A stretch of 64,000 nucleotides of DNA from Fundidesulfovibrio agrisoli (GTDB lineage Bacteria; Desulfobacterota; Desulfovibrionia; Desulfovibrionales; Desulfovibrionaceae), in contig NZ_JAKZKX010000015.1 of NCBI RefSeq assembly GCF_022808715.1, forward strand, positions 2,648-66,647, written 5' to 3'. Under the pieces are notes generated by a model that ran no database searches, was not told the origin of the DNA, and saw only the letters and a list, made by a program, of their open reading frames with translations. The position numbers and the translations under genes were made by a program. Positions 17,703-27,856 of this stretch are shown piece after piece (position 1 is the first letter of the stretch; each line of letters opens with the position of its first letter).

Positions 17703-17935
17703 CGGCTGGCCTCCTTGGCTTTGACGGTGCGCCAGACCACGATGGCCAGGTCGGGGCACATCTGGGCGCAGGCGGTGCAGCCGGTGCACTCTTCAGCGAG
17801 CTCCGGGGCGCACTCGGCCACCTTGTATCCCTGCGCGTTCATGCGCGAGGACTGGCGGAGGATGTTCTTGGGGCAGACAACGGTGCAAAGCAGACAGCCT
17901 TTGCAACGCTCCTCGTCGAGGACGATTCGTGACAT
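17699..17935 (-). CDS. 2-oxoacid:ferredoxin oxidoreductase, delta (2x[4Fe-4S]) subunit
   Basis: This 78-residue bacterial-type ferredoxin subunit shuttles electrons from the TPP site to soluble ferredoxin. Two CxxCxxCxxxC motifs are present: 'CKGCLLCTVVCP' and 'CTGCTACAQMCP'. The ATG at 17935 follows AAGGGAG. Its stop overlaps the alpha ATG (ATGA). It is the first gene of the oxidoreductase block and comes 34 bp after queA. Confidence 0.93.
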   Translation of the reverse strand: MSRIVLDEERCKGCLLCTVVCPKNILRQSSRMNAQGYKVAECAPELAEECTGCTACAQMCPDLAIVVWRTVKAKEASR

Positions 17936-17969
17936 CGGGCAGGCTCCCTTGGTGTCGGGTTTGGCCGCG

Positions 17970-19046
17970 TCAGCGGATGAGCATGGCGTCGCCGTAGGAA
18001 AAGAAACGGAATCCCTCGCGCACGGCCCGGGCGTAAGCATCAAGGATCACACCCCGGCCGGCCAAGGCCGCGACCATAATCACAAGGCTCGAACCGGGCA
18101 AATGAAAATTGGTGACCATTGCGTCAACAATGCCGAACCGGTAGCCGGGAGTGATAAAAATGTCAGTCCATCCGGCATAGGGGCCGATGCCCCCCAGGGC
18201 CTGGAAAGAGCCCTCCAGGGCCCTGGCCGAGGTGGTGCCCACGGCCACCACGGGGCGGGCCTGGGCCTTGGCCTCGCGGACGGCCTCGGCGGTCTCGGCG
18301 GGCACCTCGGCGAACTCGGCGTGCATGCGGTGCTCGCGGATGTCCTCGGCGCGCACGGGGCTGAAGGTGCCGTAGCCCACGTGCAGGCTCACCTCGGCCC
18401 AGCCGAAGCCCCGGGCGGCCAGGTCCGCGCGCAGCTCGGGCGTGAAGTGCAGCCCGGCCGTGGGCGCGGCCACGGAGCCGCGCTTGTCCTGCCGGGAGTG
18501 CAGGGTCTGGTAGCGGGCGCGGTCCGCCTCGGAGTCGGGGCGCTGGATGTAGGGCGGCAGGGGCATGTGCCCGATGCGCTCGAACAGCATGGCCAGGTCG
18601 CCCCGCCAGTGCAGGCGCACCCGGCTGTGCCCGAAGTCCCCGCGCTCGAGCACTTCGATCTCCAGGTCGGGGTCGAAGGCGAGGCGCTGGCCGGGCTTGG
18701 GCTTCTTGGAGGCGCGCAGCAGGCCGTGGGCCTCGGCGTGGAAGAATCCGCCCTCAGCCGTGGGGGAGATGAGCGGCAGGGGCGTGAGCAGCAGGAACTC
18801 CACGGCCCCGCCCGTGGGCTTTTTGGCCAGCAGGCGCGCCGGGAGCACGCGGGAGTTGTTGGCCACCAGCAGGGCTCCGGGCGGCAAATGCGCGCCCAGA
18901 TCCGCGAAGCGGGCCTCGCCCGTAGCGCCACGGCCCTTTTCCACCAGCATCAGGCGCGAGGCGTCGCGCCGGGCGGCGGGCTCCTGGGCTATGAGGGCTT
19001 CGGGCAGGTCGAAGCGGTAGGAATCGAGTCTGGTTTCGTCGGCCAA
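17970..19046 (-). CDS. queA: QueA, SAM:tRNA ribosyltransferase-isomerase
   Basis: QueA transfers the ribose of SAM to 7-aminomethyl-7-deazaguanine in tRNA, giving epoxyqueuosine at the wobble position of GUN anticodons. The 358-residue product shows 'YRFDLPEALIAQEPAARRDASRLM', 'LLVANNSRVLPARLLAKK', 'TAGLHFTPEL', 'VSLHVGYGTFSPVR' and 'VGTTSARALE'. No ATG fits: the N-terminal family start 'LADETRLDSYRFD' implies a TTG start at 19046 (a CTG lies slightly upstream, overlapping the stop of the preceding gene). The start is thus less certain than the identity. Confidence 0.9.
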   Translation of the reverse strand: MADETRLDSYRFDLPEALIAQEPAARRDASRLMLVEKGRGATGEARFADLGAHLPPGALLVANNSRVLPARLLAKKPTGGAVEFLLLTPLPLISPTAEGGFFHAEAHGLLRASKKPKPGQRLAFDPDLEIEVLERGDFGHSRVRLHWRGDLAMLFERIGHMPLPPYIQRPDSEADRARYQTLHSRQDKRGSVAAPTAGLHFTPELRADLAARGFGWAEVSLHVGYGTFSPVRAEDIREHRMHAEFAEVPAETAEAVREAKAQARPVVAVGTTSARALEGSFQALGGIGPYAGWTDIFITPGYRFGIVDAMVTNFHLPGSSLVIMVAALAGRGVILDAYARAVREGFRFFSYGDAMLIR

Positions 19047-19051
19047 GGTTT

Positions 19052-19750
19052 TCAGCGGCAGATGCCGAAGCGGAGGATCCAGTAGATGGCGGCCACGCCG
19101 TCGCGCCAGCCGATCTTCTTGCCCTCGTCGTAAGTGCGGCCGTAGTAGGCCACGGGCACCTCGTAGACGCGGGCCTTGAGGCGGGCGCACTTGGCGGTGA
19201 GCTCCGGCTCGATGCCGAAGCGGTCGCAGACGAGGTTCATGCGCGCCAGCAGGTCGCGCCGGAAGACCTTGTAGCAGACCTCCATGTCCGTGAGGTTGAG
19301 CCCCGTGAACACGTTGGACAAGAGCGTCAGGAAGCGGTTGGCCAGGTAGTGCCAGAAATAGAGCACCCGGTGCGTGCCGCCCAGGAAGCGCGAGCCGAAC
19401 ACCGCGTCGGCCCGCCCCCGCAGGATGGGGTCGAGCAGGTGGGGGTAGTCGGCCGGATCGTACTCCATGTCGGCGTCCTGGATGAGCACGATGTCCTTGG
19501 TGGCGGCGGCGAAGCCGGTGCGCAGGGCCGCGCCCTTGCCCCGGTTGTGCGGGTGGAAGAGCACCCTGACCTTCTCCATGCCCTCCAGGGCGCGCAGGAT
19601 GTCGCGCGTGCCGTCGGTGGAGAAGTCGTCCACCAGCACCACCTCGTCAACCGAAGGCTGCGCGAGCACCAGTTCCAGGATGTCGCGGATGGTGGCTTTC
19701 TCGTTGTAGACGGGGATGACGACGGAGAGGGTCTCGGCGTGGCGGTTCAT
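19052..19750 (-). CDS. Family 2 glycosyltransferase (DPM1/GtrB-like)
   Basis: The 232-residue product is a GT-A enzyme of the polyprenyl-phosphate hexose synthase type. It has the start 'LSVVIPVYNEKATIRDIL', 'VLVDDFSTDGTRDIL', the 'DADMEYDP' DxD-like metal site, 'FGSRFLGG' and 'CYKVFRRDLL'. There are no C-terminal membrane helices, so it is a soluble or peripheral form. A ribosome site (AAGGGGGG) precedes the ATG. It is the first gene of the minus-strand operon that continues with queA; no direct functional link is evident. Confidence 0.88.
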   Translation of the reverse strand: MNRHAETLSVVIPVYNEKATIRDILELVLAQPSVDEVVLVDDFSTDGTRDILRALEGMEKVRVLFHPHNRGKGAALRTGFAAATKDIVLIQDADMEYDPADYPHLLDPILRGRADAVFGSRFLGGTHRVLYFWHYLANRFLTLLSNVFTGLNLTDMEVCYKVFRRDLLARMNLVCDRFGIEPELTAKCARLKARVYEVPVAYYGRTYDEGKKIGWRDGVAAIYWILRFGICR

Positions 19751-19868
19751 AGGAGCCCCCCTTATGGTGAATGTCGTGGGGCGTCAAGGCGGTAGGGTTT
19801 CATGAACGTTGCGATATTTCGCCGGGATGGTATGCAGCTTGAAACAAGACTCGCAAGCGGAGACCCCC

Positions 19869-22800
19869 ATGAGCCAGAACGGTCCCTCGTCCTCTTCCTC
19901 CCTGAAGTCGCTCCTCATCGTGGTGTTGCTCGTCGTGGTGGGGGTGCAGGCCTACTTCCTCTGGGGGGGCAGGCAGCCCGCCCGGGAATCCGCGCCGCAA
20001 ACCCCGGCCACCGCTCCGGCGCCGGCGTCCGCCCCGGCCCAGGCCCCGGCCAAGTCGGTGGGCAAGGCGGAGGGCCAAGCCGGGGGCCAGCTCTCCTACT
20101 ACCACACCTGGAACCGGCGGGACACGCTGCTCATCATGTTCTCCAAACCCGTGGGCGATACGGAGTACAACGGCCCCCTCTCCAAGCCCCCCTTCGAGAT
20201 GGACCCGCCCCTGCCCGGCGAGTGGGTCTGGATGGGGCCATACATCCTGAGCTTCAAGACAGCCCAGAAGGGCGGTTTCAACCCCTCGGACTCATACACG
20301 CTCACGGCCCGGCCGGAGAACTTCCTGCCCGTGGGCGAGACGCTCTCCGGGGCGCAGTCGTTCACGCTGCAGGGCCAGGCGCTCACCGTGTACGACTTCA
20401 GCGCCGAATCAGAGCCCGTGGCGGGACGCCCGGGCTGGTACGTCATCAAGGGCAACATCCGCTTCAACGCCGACATCAAGCCTTCCGAGATGGCCGCCGC
20501 CATGACCCTGGTGGACCCCAAGCTCGGGGCCGCCCAGCCCGTGCCCCTGGAGGTCGCCAAGGACGAGGGCTACGGCACCTCCGACCTGGCCTTCCAGAGC
20601 GCGCCCGTGCAGGGCGAGGCCAAGGCGCGCATGTTCACCCTGCTGGTGGACAAGAACAAGGCCCAGTCCGACAAGGGCCTCAAGCTGGAGAAGCCCCTGG
20701 CCTATTCCGTGGCCGTCTCCCACTCCGACACGCTCACCGTGGCCGCGCCCAAGCCCGTGGCGGGCGGCCAGGGCGGCTGGGAGCTGCCCTTCTCCGCCAA
20801 GGTGGACACCGACGCCCTGCGCCGCAAACTGGTGATCGAGCCCGCGGTCGATTCCTTCAGCATCGGCTCCGAGCGCGGCCGCAGCGTGGTGCTCAGCGGC
20901 GGCTTCAAGCCCGGGGCCTCCTACACCGTGACCGTCCCGGCCGGGGTCACGGCCCTGAACGGGGCCGCCCTGGCCAAGGACGCCCGCTTCACCTTCAAGG
21001 TGCCCGACCTGGCCCCCGCGGTGGGCTTCGCCAACCCGGGCGTGTTCCTGCCGCGCAGCGGTTCGCGCAACGTGGCCCTGGAGTCCGTGAACGCGGGCAA
21101 GGCCAACGTGCGCATCGAGCGGGTGTTCCGCAACAACATCTTCTTCAGCCTGAGCTACTACGGGGACTCCACCTTCGAGAGCGAAGGCTACGAGGACGTG
21201 CTGCCCTACCTGGGCGACGAGATCGCCAACTTCTCCCTGGACCTCAAACGCCCCCGCAACGAGAAGCAGCTCACCAACATGGACGTGGAGTCCCGCGTGA
21301 AGGACTCCGAATCCGGGCTCTACCGCATCACGGTGGAGCAGGCCGAAGGCGGGAGCGGCAGGCGCCAGAAGTGGCTCCTGATGACGGACCTGGGCATCGC
21401 GGCCAAGCGCGGCCAGGACGACCTGCTGGTCTGGGTGGCCTCCTATAAAGACACCGCCCCCGTGGCCGGGGCGCGGGTGAAGGTGGTCTCCACCAAGAAC
21501 CAGGTGCTCTTCCAGGGCGTGACGGACAAGAACGGCCTCTGGCGCACCACGGGCCTCTCCAGCCTGCCGCCCGAGCGCGAGCCCTTCATCGTGACCGTGG
21601 AGAAGGATTCGGACTACTCCTTCCTGCACTTCGACCGCTTCCGCACGGACATGACCGGCTTCGACGTCTCGGGCACGGGCGTGCCCGCCGTGGGATACGT
21701 GAGCACCATCTGGGGCGAGCGCAACATCTACCGCCCCGGCGAGACCGTGAACGGGATCATGGCCGTGCGCGACCCGCAGCTCAAGACGCCCCCGGCCGGG
21801 ATGCCCGTGAAGCTGGTCTGGAGCGACCCCCAGGGCCGCGAAGTGGCCGTCGAGAACGTGAAGACCGACGCCCAGGGCATGGCCTCCTTCACCCGCGCCA
21901 TCCCCGCGCACTTCATGACCGGCTCCTACCTGATGGAGCCGCGCGTGGGCGACGAATCCATCGGCCAGTACCGCTTCGAAGTGGAGGACTTCAAGCCGGA
22001 CCGCATCAGCACCTCCATCGAGCCCGGCTCCGAGCGGGCCTCCCCCGGCGCGGACCTGGCCTTCACCGTCGAGTCCCGCTACCTGTTCGGCGCGCCCGCC
22101 GCCGGGCTTGCCGCCGAGGCCCAGGTGATGCTCATGCCCGCGCCTTTCGCGCCCAAGGGCTACGAGGAGTACACCTTCGGCGACCCGGACCGCTCCTTCG
22201 AGACCCAGGTCATCAACCTGGAGCCCGGCAACCTGGACGAGCAGGGCAGGCTGGGCTTCAAGGCGGCCATCCCCGAGGGGCTCAAGCCCCCGGCCGCGCT
22301 CTCGGCGGTCATCACCGCGCGCGTCAGCGAGGCGGGCGGGCGCGGCGTGGCCGCGCGGCTCAAGATGCCCGTGGACGCCTACAGCGTGTACCCGGGGCTT
22401 AAGAAGCTGGGCGAATCCGGCCTGACGCCGGGCCAGGCCCACGCCTTCGACTACGTGGTGGTGGACGGCCTGGGCAAACCGGCAAAGTCGCCCAAGCTGC
22501 TGGCCGAATTCTTCGAGGACCGCTGGCAGACCGTGCTGCGCCGCGCCGACGACGGCTCCCTCAAGTACGAAACCAAGCGCGACTCCCGCCTGGTGGAGCG
22601 GCGCGAGCTGCCCGACCCGGGCGAGAAGGGTCAGGTGGCCTTCACCCCGCCCAAGGTGGGCTCCTACCGCGTGGTGCTCACGGACGTGGCCTCGGGCTCG
22701 GCCTCGCAGCTCGGCCTCTGGGCCTCGGGCGAGGGCTACAACCCCTGGGCCATGGAGAACCCGGCCAAGCTGGAGCTGGTGCCCTCCAAGACCGACTATC

Positions 22801-25367
22801 TGGCCGGCGAGACGGCCCGCTTCCAGGTGCGCGCGCCCTTCGCGGGGAGGCTCCTGCTCACGGTGGAGTCCATCGGCGTGATGGACAGCTTCGTGGTGGA
22901 CATGCCCGCCAACACGGCCGAGGTCAGCGTGCCCATGAAGCAGGGCTACAGCCCCAACGTGTACGTCACGGGCGTGCTGGTGCGTAAGGGCGCGGACATC
23001 CGTCCCGGCCAGGCCGGGCGCGCCTTCGGCACGGTCAGCGTGGGCGTGGCCCGCGAGGCCGGGCGCCAGAACGTGACCATCCTGGCCCCCGAGCTCATCA
23101 AGCCCAAAACCAAGTTGACCATCACGGCCAAGGCCGACCCCGGCGCGGTGGTGACCCTGGCCGCCGTGGACGAGGGCATCCTGCAGCTCATCGCCCAGAA
23201 GACCCCCGACCCCTGGGGCGAGCTGTACGCCAAGCGCAGCCTGGGCGTGACCTCCTTCGACACCTGGATGATGCTCCTGCCGGAGGTGAAGGCGCTCACG
23301 GGCAAGTCCCCGGCGGGCGGCGACGAGATGGGCCGCTACCTGCGCACCGAATCGCCCCAGGGCGACAAGTCCGTGGCCTTCTGGTCCGGCCCGCTCAAGG
23401 CCGACTCCCAGGGCCGCGTGCAGTGGACCATCGACGTGCCCCTGTTCCAGGGCGCGCTTAGGATCATGGCCGTGGCCGTGAACGGCAACCGCTTCGGCTC
23501 GAGCCAGCACTTCACCCGTGTCAGGAGCCCGCTCTCCATCCTGCCCACGTTCCCGCGCTTCGCCCAACTGGGCGACGGGCTGCGCCTGCCCGTCACCGTG
23601 CGCAACGACACCGACAAGGACGGCAGCTTCCAGCTGGCCCTGGCCGCCTCCGGGGCCGTGAGCAGCACGGAGCAGCCGCGCACGCTTGAGATCCCCAAAG
23701 GCAAGGACCGCACCGTGTTCCTGGCCGTAACCGCGGGAACGCAGGAGGGCACGGGCGCGCTTGCGCTCTCGGCCTCCGGCAACGGCGAAAGCTACGAGGT
23801 GCGCTCCGAGTTCCTGGTGCGCTCGCCGCTTCCGGCAGTGAGCCGCATCCAGGCTGGAGCCAATGGTGCCGGGCCGGTGGAGTTCGGGGAGGAGGCCTCG
23901 GGCCTGCTGCCCGGCTCCGTCAGCCGGGACCTGCGCCTGGGCCGCTACCCCGTGGTGCGCTTCAGCGGCAAGCTGGAGAGCCTGCTGGGCTACCCCTACG
24001 GCTGCCTGGAGCAGAGCGTGTCGCGCAGCTTCCCGCTGCTGTACTTCGCCAACCTGGCCCGGGAGCTGGAGCCCGAGGCCCTGGCCAAGGCCTCGCCGGA
24101 GTCCCTGGTGCAGGTGGGCATCAGCCGGGTGTACTCCATGCAGCTGCCCTCGGGCGGGTTCGGGCTGTGGCCCGGGGCCCAGCGCGAGCACGCCTGGAGC
24201 TCGGTGTACGCCATCCACTTCCTGCTGGAGGCCTCCAAGGCGGGCTTCCAGGTCACGGGCCCGTCCATGACCCAGGCCCTGGACTGGCTGGCGGACTTCG
24301 TCAAGCAGGAGCAGCCCGTGGGCCTCGTCAAGGCCCAGGCCTACGGCCTGTACGTGCTGGCCCGGGCGGGCAAGCCGGACAAGGGCATGATGGACCACCT
24401 CACGGGCAAGCTCGCGGGCAAGCTGGGGGCCGACGCCAAGGCCCTGCTGGCGGCGGCCTACGTGGCCACGGGCAACGCCAAGGGCTCGGACAGGCTGCTC
24501 ACCGGCCTGGGCCAGCCCGTGCCCGCGCCCGCGGCCGACGACATCCTGGATTCCCCGCTGCGCGCCCAGGCGCTCATGCTGGCCGCCCTGGTGGACGCCG
24601 CCCCGGATAACCCGGCCACGGCCCAGGCCGCGCGCGAGGTCTCCAGGCTGCTGGAGGCCAAGGGCCCCTGCTCCACGCAGGAGGCGGGCATGGCCTTCAT
24701 GGCCCTGGGCAAGCTGTTCGCGCGCCAGCAGGCGGGCGAACCCTGCACGGCCCAGGTCATGGCCGGGCAGAGCTCGCTGGCGGCCTACGACGGAGTGAAG
24801 ACGCTGACACTCAAGCGCATCAAGGCCGCGGGGCCGCTGCGCATCGCCACCGGGGCGGAGTGCAAGCCCGGCGCGCTGTTCTACAGCCTGGATACGCGCG
24901 GCATCCCCGAGGCCTCCACGTATGCGCCCTTCGCCAAGGGCCTGGAGGTCAAGCGGGAGTTCCTGGGCCGCGACGGCAAGCCCCTGGACGTGGCCAGGCT
25001 GCCCCAGGGCACGCCGGTGGTGGTCAAGACCTCGGTGCGCTCCACGGCCGGCCCGGTGGCCCATGTGGTGCTCACCCAGCTGCTGCCCTCCGGCCTGGAG
25101 GTGGAGAACCCCAGGCTCGCCACCACGGACAAGCTGCCCTGGATGGAGTCCGAGCCCGCGCAGACCAACTATGCGGACTACCGGGCCGACAGGGTCAACG
25201 TGTTCCTGGACCTGCCGGGCGACAAGTGGGTGGACGCCTACACCCTGTGCCGGGCCGTGATTCCGGGAACCTACGCCCTGCCGCCCGTGCAGGCCGAGGC
25301 CATGTACGCCCCCGAGCTGCAGGCGGGCACGGAACTCGGCAGGATCACGGTGGAAGGCGGTCAATGA
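19869..25367 (+). CDS. Bacterial alpha-2-macroglobulin
   Basis: This giant periplasmic protease trap captures attacking proteases through a reactive thioester. The product has 1832 residues. I use ATG 19869, giving an N-terminal membrane anchor (about 12-32, 'SLLIVVLLVVVGVQAYFLW') in place of the lipobox used by many relatives. Macroglobulin-like domains follow, with the A2M signature region 'VSTIWGERNIYRPGETV'. The intact thioester motif CLEQ is at 1379-1382 in 'GYPYGCLEQSVSRSFP', with an alpha-alpha toroid around it ('VYAIHFLLEASKAGF'). The stop overlaps the pbpC start (ATGA), as in the well-known A2M-PBP1C pairing. Confidence 0.93.
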   Translation: MSQNGPSSSSSLKSLLIVVLLVVVGVQAYFLWGGRQPARESAPQTPATAPAPASAPAQAPAKSVGKAEGQAGGQLSYYHTWNRRDTLLIMFSKPVGDTEYNGPLSKPPFEMDPPLPGEWVWMGPYILSFKTAQKGGFNPSDSYTLTARPENFLPVGETLSGAQSFTLQGQALTVYDFSAESEPVAGRPGWYVIKGNIRFNADIKPSEMAAAMTLVDPKLGAAQPVPLEVAKDEGYGTSDLAFQSAPVQGEAKARMFTLLVDKNKAQSDKGLKLEKPLAYSVAVSHSDTLTVAAPKPVAGGQGGWELPFSAKVDTDALRRKLVIEPAVDSFSIGSERGRSVVLSGGFKPGASYTVTVPAGVTALNGAALAKDARFTFKVPDLAPAVGFANPGVFLPRSGSRNVALESVNAGKANVRIERVFRNNIFFSLSYYGDSTFESEGYEDVLPYLGDEIANFSLDLKRPRNEKQLTNMDVESRVKDSESGLYRITVEQAEGGSGRRQKWLLMTDLGIAAKRGQDDLLVWVASYKDTAPVAGARVKVVSTKNQVLFQGVTDKNGLWRTTGLSSLPPEREPFIVTVEKDSDYSFLHFDRFRTDMTGFDVSGTGVPAVGYVSTIWGERNIYRPGETVNGIMAVRDPQLKTPPAGMPVKLVWSDPQGREVAVENVKTDAQGMASFTRAIPAHFMTGSYLMEPRVGDESIGQYRFEVEDFKPDRISTSIEPGSERASPGADLAFTVESRYLFGAPAAGLAAEAQVMLMPAPFAPKGYEEYTFGDPDRSFETQVINLEPGNLDEQGRLGFKAAIPEGLKPPAALSAVITARVSEAGGRGVAARLKMPVDAYSVYPGLKKLGESGLTPGQAHAFDYVVVDGLGKPAKSPKLLAEFFEDRWQTVLRRADDGSLKYETKRDSRLVERRELPDPGEKGQVAFTPPKVGSYRVVLTDVASGSASQLGLWASGEGYNPWAMENPAKLELVPSKTDYLAGETARFQVRAPFAGRLLLTVESIGVMDSFVVDMPANTAEVSVPMKQGYSPNVYVTGVLVRKGADIRPGQAGRAFGTVSVGVAREAGRQNVTILAPELIKPKTKLTITAKADPGAVVTLAAVDEGILQLIAQKTPDPWGELYAKRSLGVTSFDTWMMLLPEVKALTGKSPAGGDEMGRYLRTESPQGDKSVAFWSGPLKADSQGRVQWTIDVPLFQGALRIMAVAVNGNRFGSSQHFTRVRSPLSILPTFPRFAQLGDGLRLPVTVRNDTDKDGSFQLALAASGAVSSTEQPRTLEIPKGKDRTVFLAVTAGTQEGTGALALSASGNGESYEVRSEFLVRSPLPAVSRIQAGANGAGPVEFGEEASGLLPGSVSRDLRLGRYPVVRFSGKLESLLGYPYGCLEQSVSRSFPLLYFANLARELEPEALAKASPESLVQVGISRVYSMQLPSGGFGLWPGAQREHAWSSVYAIHFLLEASKAGFQVTGPSMTQALDWLADFVKQEQPVGLVKAQAYGLYVLARAGKPDKGMMDHLTGKLAGKLGADAKALLAAAYVATGNAKGSDRLLTGLGQPVPAPAADDILDSPLRAQALMLAALVDAAPDNPATAQAAREVSRLLEAKGPCSTQEAGMAFMALGKLFARQQAGEPCTAQVMAGQSSLAAYDGVKTLTLKRIKAAGPLRIATGAECKPGALFYSLDTRGIPEASTYAPFAKGLEVKREFLGRDGKPLDVARLPQGTPVVVKTSVRSTAGPVAHVVLTQLLPSGLEVENPRLATTDKLPWMESEPAQTNYADYRADRVNVFLDLPGDKWVDAYTLCRAVIPGTYALPPVQAEAMYAPELQAGTELGRITVEGGQ

Positions 25368-27856
25368 CGCAAGGCTTGAAGGGTGGGGGCGGCGCGGACA
25401 AGACGCCCGCCGCCCCTCCCGCCTGTGAAAATACCCCCCCTGGCTCCGGGCCGGAGGGGAGGCCGTGCTGGCGGCCATTTCGCGACGCGGCCCCGTGGGC
25501 ACGGGGCTTGCGGCGGCCAGGCCGTTCTTTGCTCTCCGGGCTGCGGGGCTGGAGGGGGGGCCTGGCCCTGGCGCTGGCCCTGCTGCTCATTGGCGCGGCT
25601 GGCTTCGCCGCGCTGGACGCCCTGTTCCCCTTCCCCTGGGAGCGGCTCGCGCCCCCGGCCTCCACGGTGGTGCTGGGCAACCGGGGCGAGCCCATCCGCT
25701 TCTTCCTGGCCAGGGACCAGGCCTGGCGCTTCCCCGTGGCGCTCGATGAAGTCTCCCCCGTCTGCCTGGAGACCCTGATTTCCAGCGAGGACCGCTATTT
25801 CTACAGCCACCCGGGCGTGAACCCGCTCTCCATCCTGCAGGCGGCGCTGGGCAACCTGCAGGCCGGGCGCGTGGTGCGCGGGGGCTCCACCATCACCATG
25901 CAGGTGGCCCGGCTGGCCGAGCCCAAGCCGCGCACCGTCTGGGCCAAGGCCGTGGAGTGCTTCCGGGCCTTGCAGCTGGAGCTGCGCCTGAGCAAGCGCG
26001 AGATACTCAATCATTACGTGAACCTGCTGCCCTGCGGCGGCAACATCGTGGGCCTGGGCGCGGCCAGCTGGTTCTACTTCGGCAAGACGCCGGACAAGCT
26101 CTCCCTGGCGGAATCGGCCATGCTGGCGGCCATTCCGCGCGCGCCGGGGCGCTACAACCCGGTGAAGCATCCCGAGGCGGCCCAGGCCGCCCGGGACCGC
26201 GTGCTCCAGGCCGCCCTGGACGCGGGCGCGGCCACACGCGAAGAGGTGGAGCACGCCAGCGCCCAGGGCCTGCCCGAGCGGCTACGCCGCCCGCCGCTGG
26301 TGGGGCCGCACCTGGCCCAGATGGCCGCTCCCGGGCGGGAGCGCCCCCCGCGCATCCGCACCACCCTGGACGCCCGCGTGCAGGAGTTGGCCCGCCAGGC
26401 CATGCGCTCCCGCCTGGTGGAGCTGCGCGCCCAGGGCGTGGAGAACGCCGCCGTGGTGGTGCTGGACCTCGCCAGCCGCGAGGTGCTGGCCCTGGCGGGT
26501 TCGGCGGACTTCTTCGACGACGTCCACCACGGCAAGGTCAACGCGGCCACGGCCCCGCGCTCGCCCGGCTCGGCGCTCAAGCCCTTCCTCTACGCCCTGG
26601 CCTTCGACAAGGGGCTCATCGCGCCCGAGAGCCTGCTGCTGGACATCCCCATCGCCACCGGCACCTACGACCCGCGCAACTACGACGGCAGCTACCGGGG
26701 CCGGGTGGAGGCCCAGGAGGCGCTGATCCACTCCCTCAACGCCCCGGCCGTGCGCCTGCTGGCGGACGTGGGCGCGGAGCCCTTCCACCGGCTGCTGCTG
26801 GACGGCGGGCTGCGCACGCTTTCGCGGCCCACGGCGCACTACGGGCTCTCCCTGGTGCTGGGCGGGGGCGAGGTGAGCCTTTTGGACCTGACCAACCTCT
26901 ACGCCACCCTGGCCCGGGGCGGCATGCACGGCCCGGCCTCGATCCTGGCGGACGGCCTGCCCCCGCGCGAGGCGCGCCTGCTCAGCCCGGAGGCCTGCGC
27001 CCTGGTCACGGGCGTCATCTCGCGCCTGGAGCGCCCGGACCTGGCCGCCGGCGTGGAAAAGGCCCGGGGCGTGCCCGCCGTGGCCTGGAAGACGGGCACA
27101 TCCTTCGGGCACCGCGACGCCTTCGCCCTGGGCTACTCGGCCCGCTTGGCCGTGGGCGTGTGGGTGGGCAACGTGGACGGCCGCCCGGTCAAGGGCATTT
27201 CGGGCGCGCGCCAGGCCGCGCCCCTGCTCTTCGACGTGTTCCGGGCCCTGGAGCCCGACGGCATGGGCCTGCCCCGGCCCGAGGGCCTGAACCTGGCCGA
27301 GGCCGAGGTCTGCGCCCTGTCGCGCCAACTGCCCGGGCCGGACTGCGCGCAGCGCGTGCGCATGAGCGTGATTCCCGGCGTGACGCGCCTGGAGCCCTGC
27401 CCGGTGCACCGGCGCGTGCTGGTGGACGCGGCCACGGGACTGCGCGTCACGGGCGAGTGCCTCACGGGACGCGAGGTGCGCCAGGAGCTGGTGACCCAGT
27501 TCCCGGCGGAGCTCACGGCCTGGTGGCGCGCCGGGGGCATGCCCGCCCCGGGCCTGCCCGAGCCCAGCCCGGACTGCCCCGAGGCCATGGCAGGGCTCCC
27601 GCCGCGCATCACCTCGCCCAAGGCGCGGATGGTCTACCAGATCAGGCCGGACTCCCCCTCGGGCTTCCAGCGCGTGGGCCTGTGCGCCCAGGCCGGGGCC
27701 GACGCCGGGGCGCTGGCCTGGTTCCAGGACGGCGCGCACGTGGCCGCCTCCCAGGTGGGGGAGACGGTGTTCCTGGAGTTGACCCCCGGCGCGCACAGGC
27801 TGGTGGTGGTGGACGCCCAGGGCCGCTCGGACGCGCTGCGCTACGAGGTGCAATAG
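25364..27856 (+). CDS. pbpC: PbpC, penicillin-binding protein 1C
   Basis: This bifunctional peptidoglycan synthase is anchored in the inner membrane. The 830-residue product has an unusually long basic/proline-rich N-terminal tail (about 60 residues) before its single membrane helix (about 65-85). A transglycosylase domain follows ('ISSEDRYFYSHPGVNP', 'GGSTITMQVARL'). The transpeptidase domain has Ser403 in 'SPGSALKPF', 'SLNAP' and KTG at 576-578, and a C-terminal BiPBP domain ('ITSPKARMVYQI') is present. It is translationally coupled to alpha-2-macroglobulin, which is thought to protect the envelope where PbpC repairs it. Confidence 0.93.
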   Translation: MTQGLKGGGGADKTPAAPPACENTPPGSGPEGRPCWRPFRDAAPWARGLRRPGRSLLSGLRGWRGGLALALALLLIGAAGFAALDALFPFPWERLAPPASTVVLGNRGEPIRFFLARDQAWRFPVALDEVSPVCLETLISSEDRYFYSHPGVNPLSILQAALGNLQAGRVVRGGSTITMQVARLAEPKPRTVWAKAVECFRALQLELRLSKREILNHYVNLLPCGGNIVGLGAASWFYFGKTPDKLSLAESAMLAAIPRAPGRYNPVKHPEAAQAARDRVLQAALDAGAATREEVEHASAQGLPERLRRPPLVGPHLAQMAAPGRERPPRIRTTLDARVQELARQAMRSRLVELRAQGVENAAVVVLDLASREVLALAGSADFFDDVHHGKVNAATAPRSPGSALKPFLYALAFDKGLIAPESLLLDIPIATGTYDPRNYDGSYRGRVEAQEALIHSLNAPAVRLLADVGAEPFHRLLLDGGLRTLSRPTAHYGLSLVLGGGEVSLLDLTNLYATLARGGMHGPASILADGLPPREARLLSPEACALVTGVISRLERPDLAAGVEKARGVPAVAWKTGTSFGHRDAFALGYSARLAVGVWVGNVDGRPVKGISGARQAAPLLFDVFRALEPDGMGLPRPEGLNLAEAEVCALSRQLPGPDCAQRVRMSVIPGVTRLEPCPVHRRVLVDAATGLRVTGECLTGREVRQELVTQFPAELTAWWRAGGMPAPGLPEPSPDCPEAMAGLPPRITSPKARMVYQIRPDSPSGFQRVGLCAQAGADAGALAWFQDGAHVAASQVGETVFLELTPGAHRLVVVDAQGRSDALRYEVQ

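Noticed and set aside
20409-25502. 1697-codon open frame on the minus strand opposite alpha-2-macroglobulin
   Set aside because: It is an antisense shadow with low-complexity composition, while the plus strand holds a complete A2M with the CLEQ motif.
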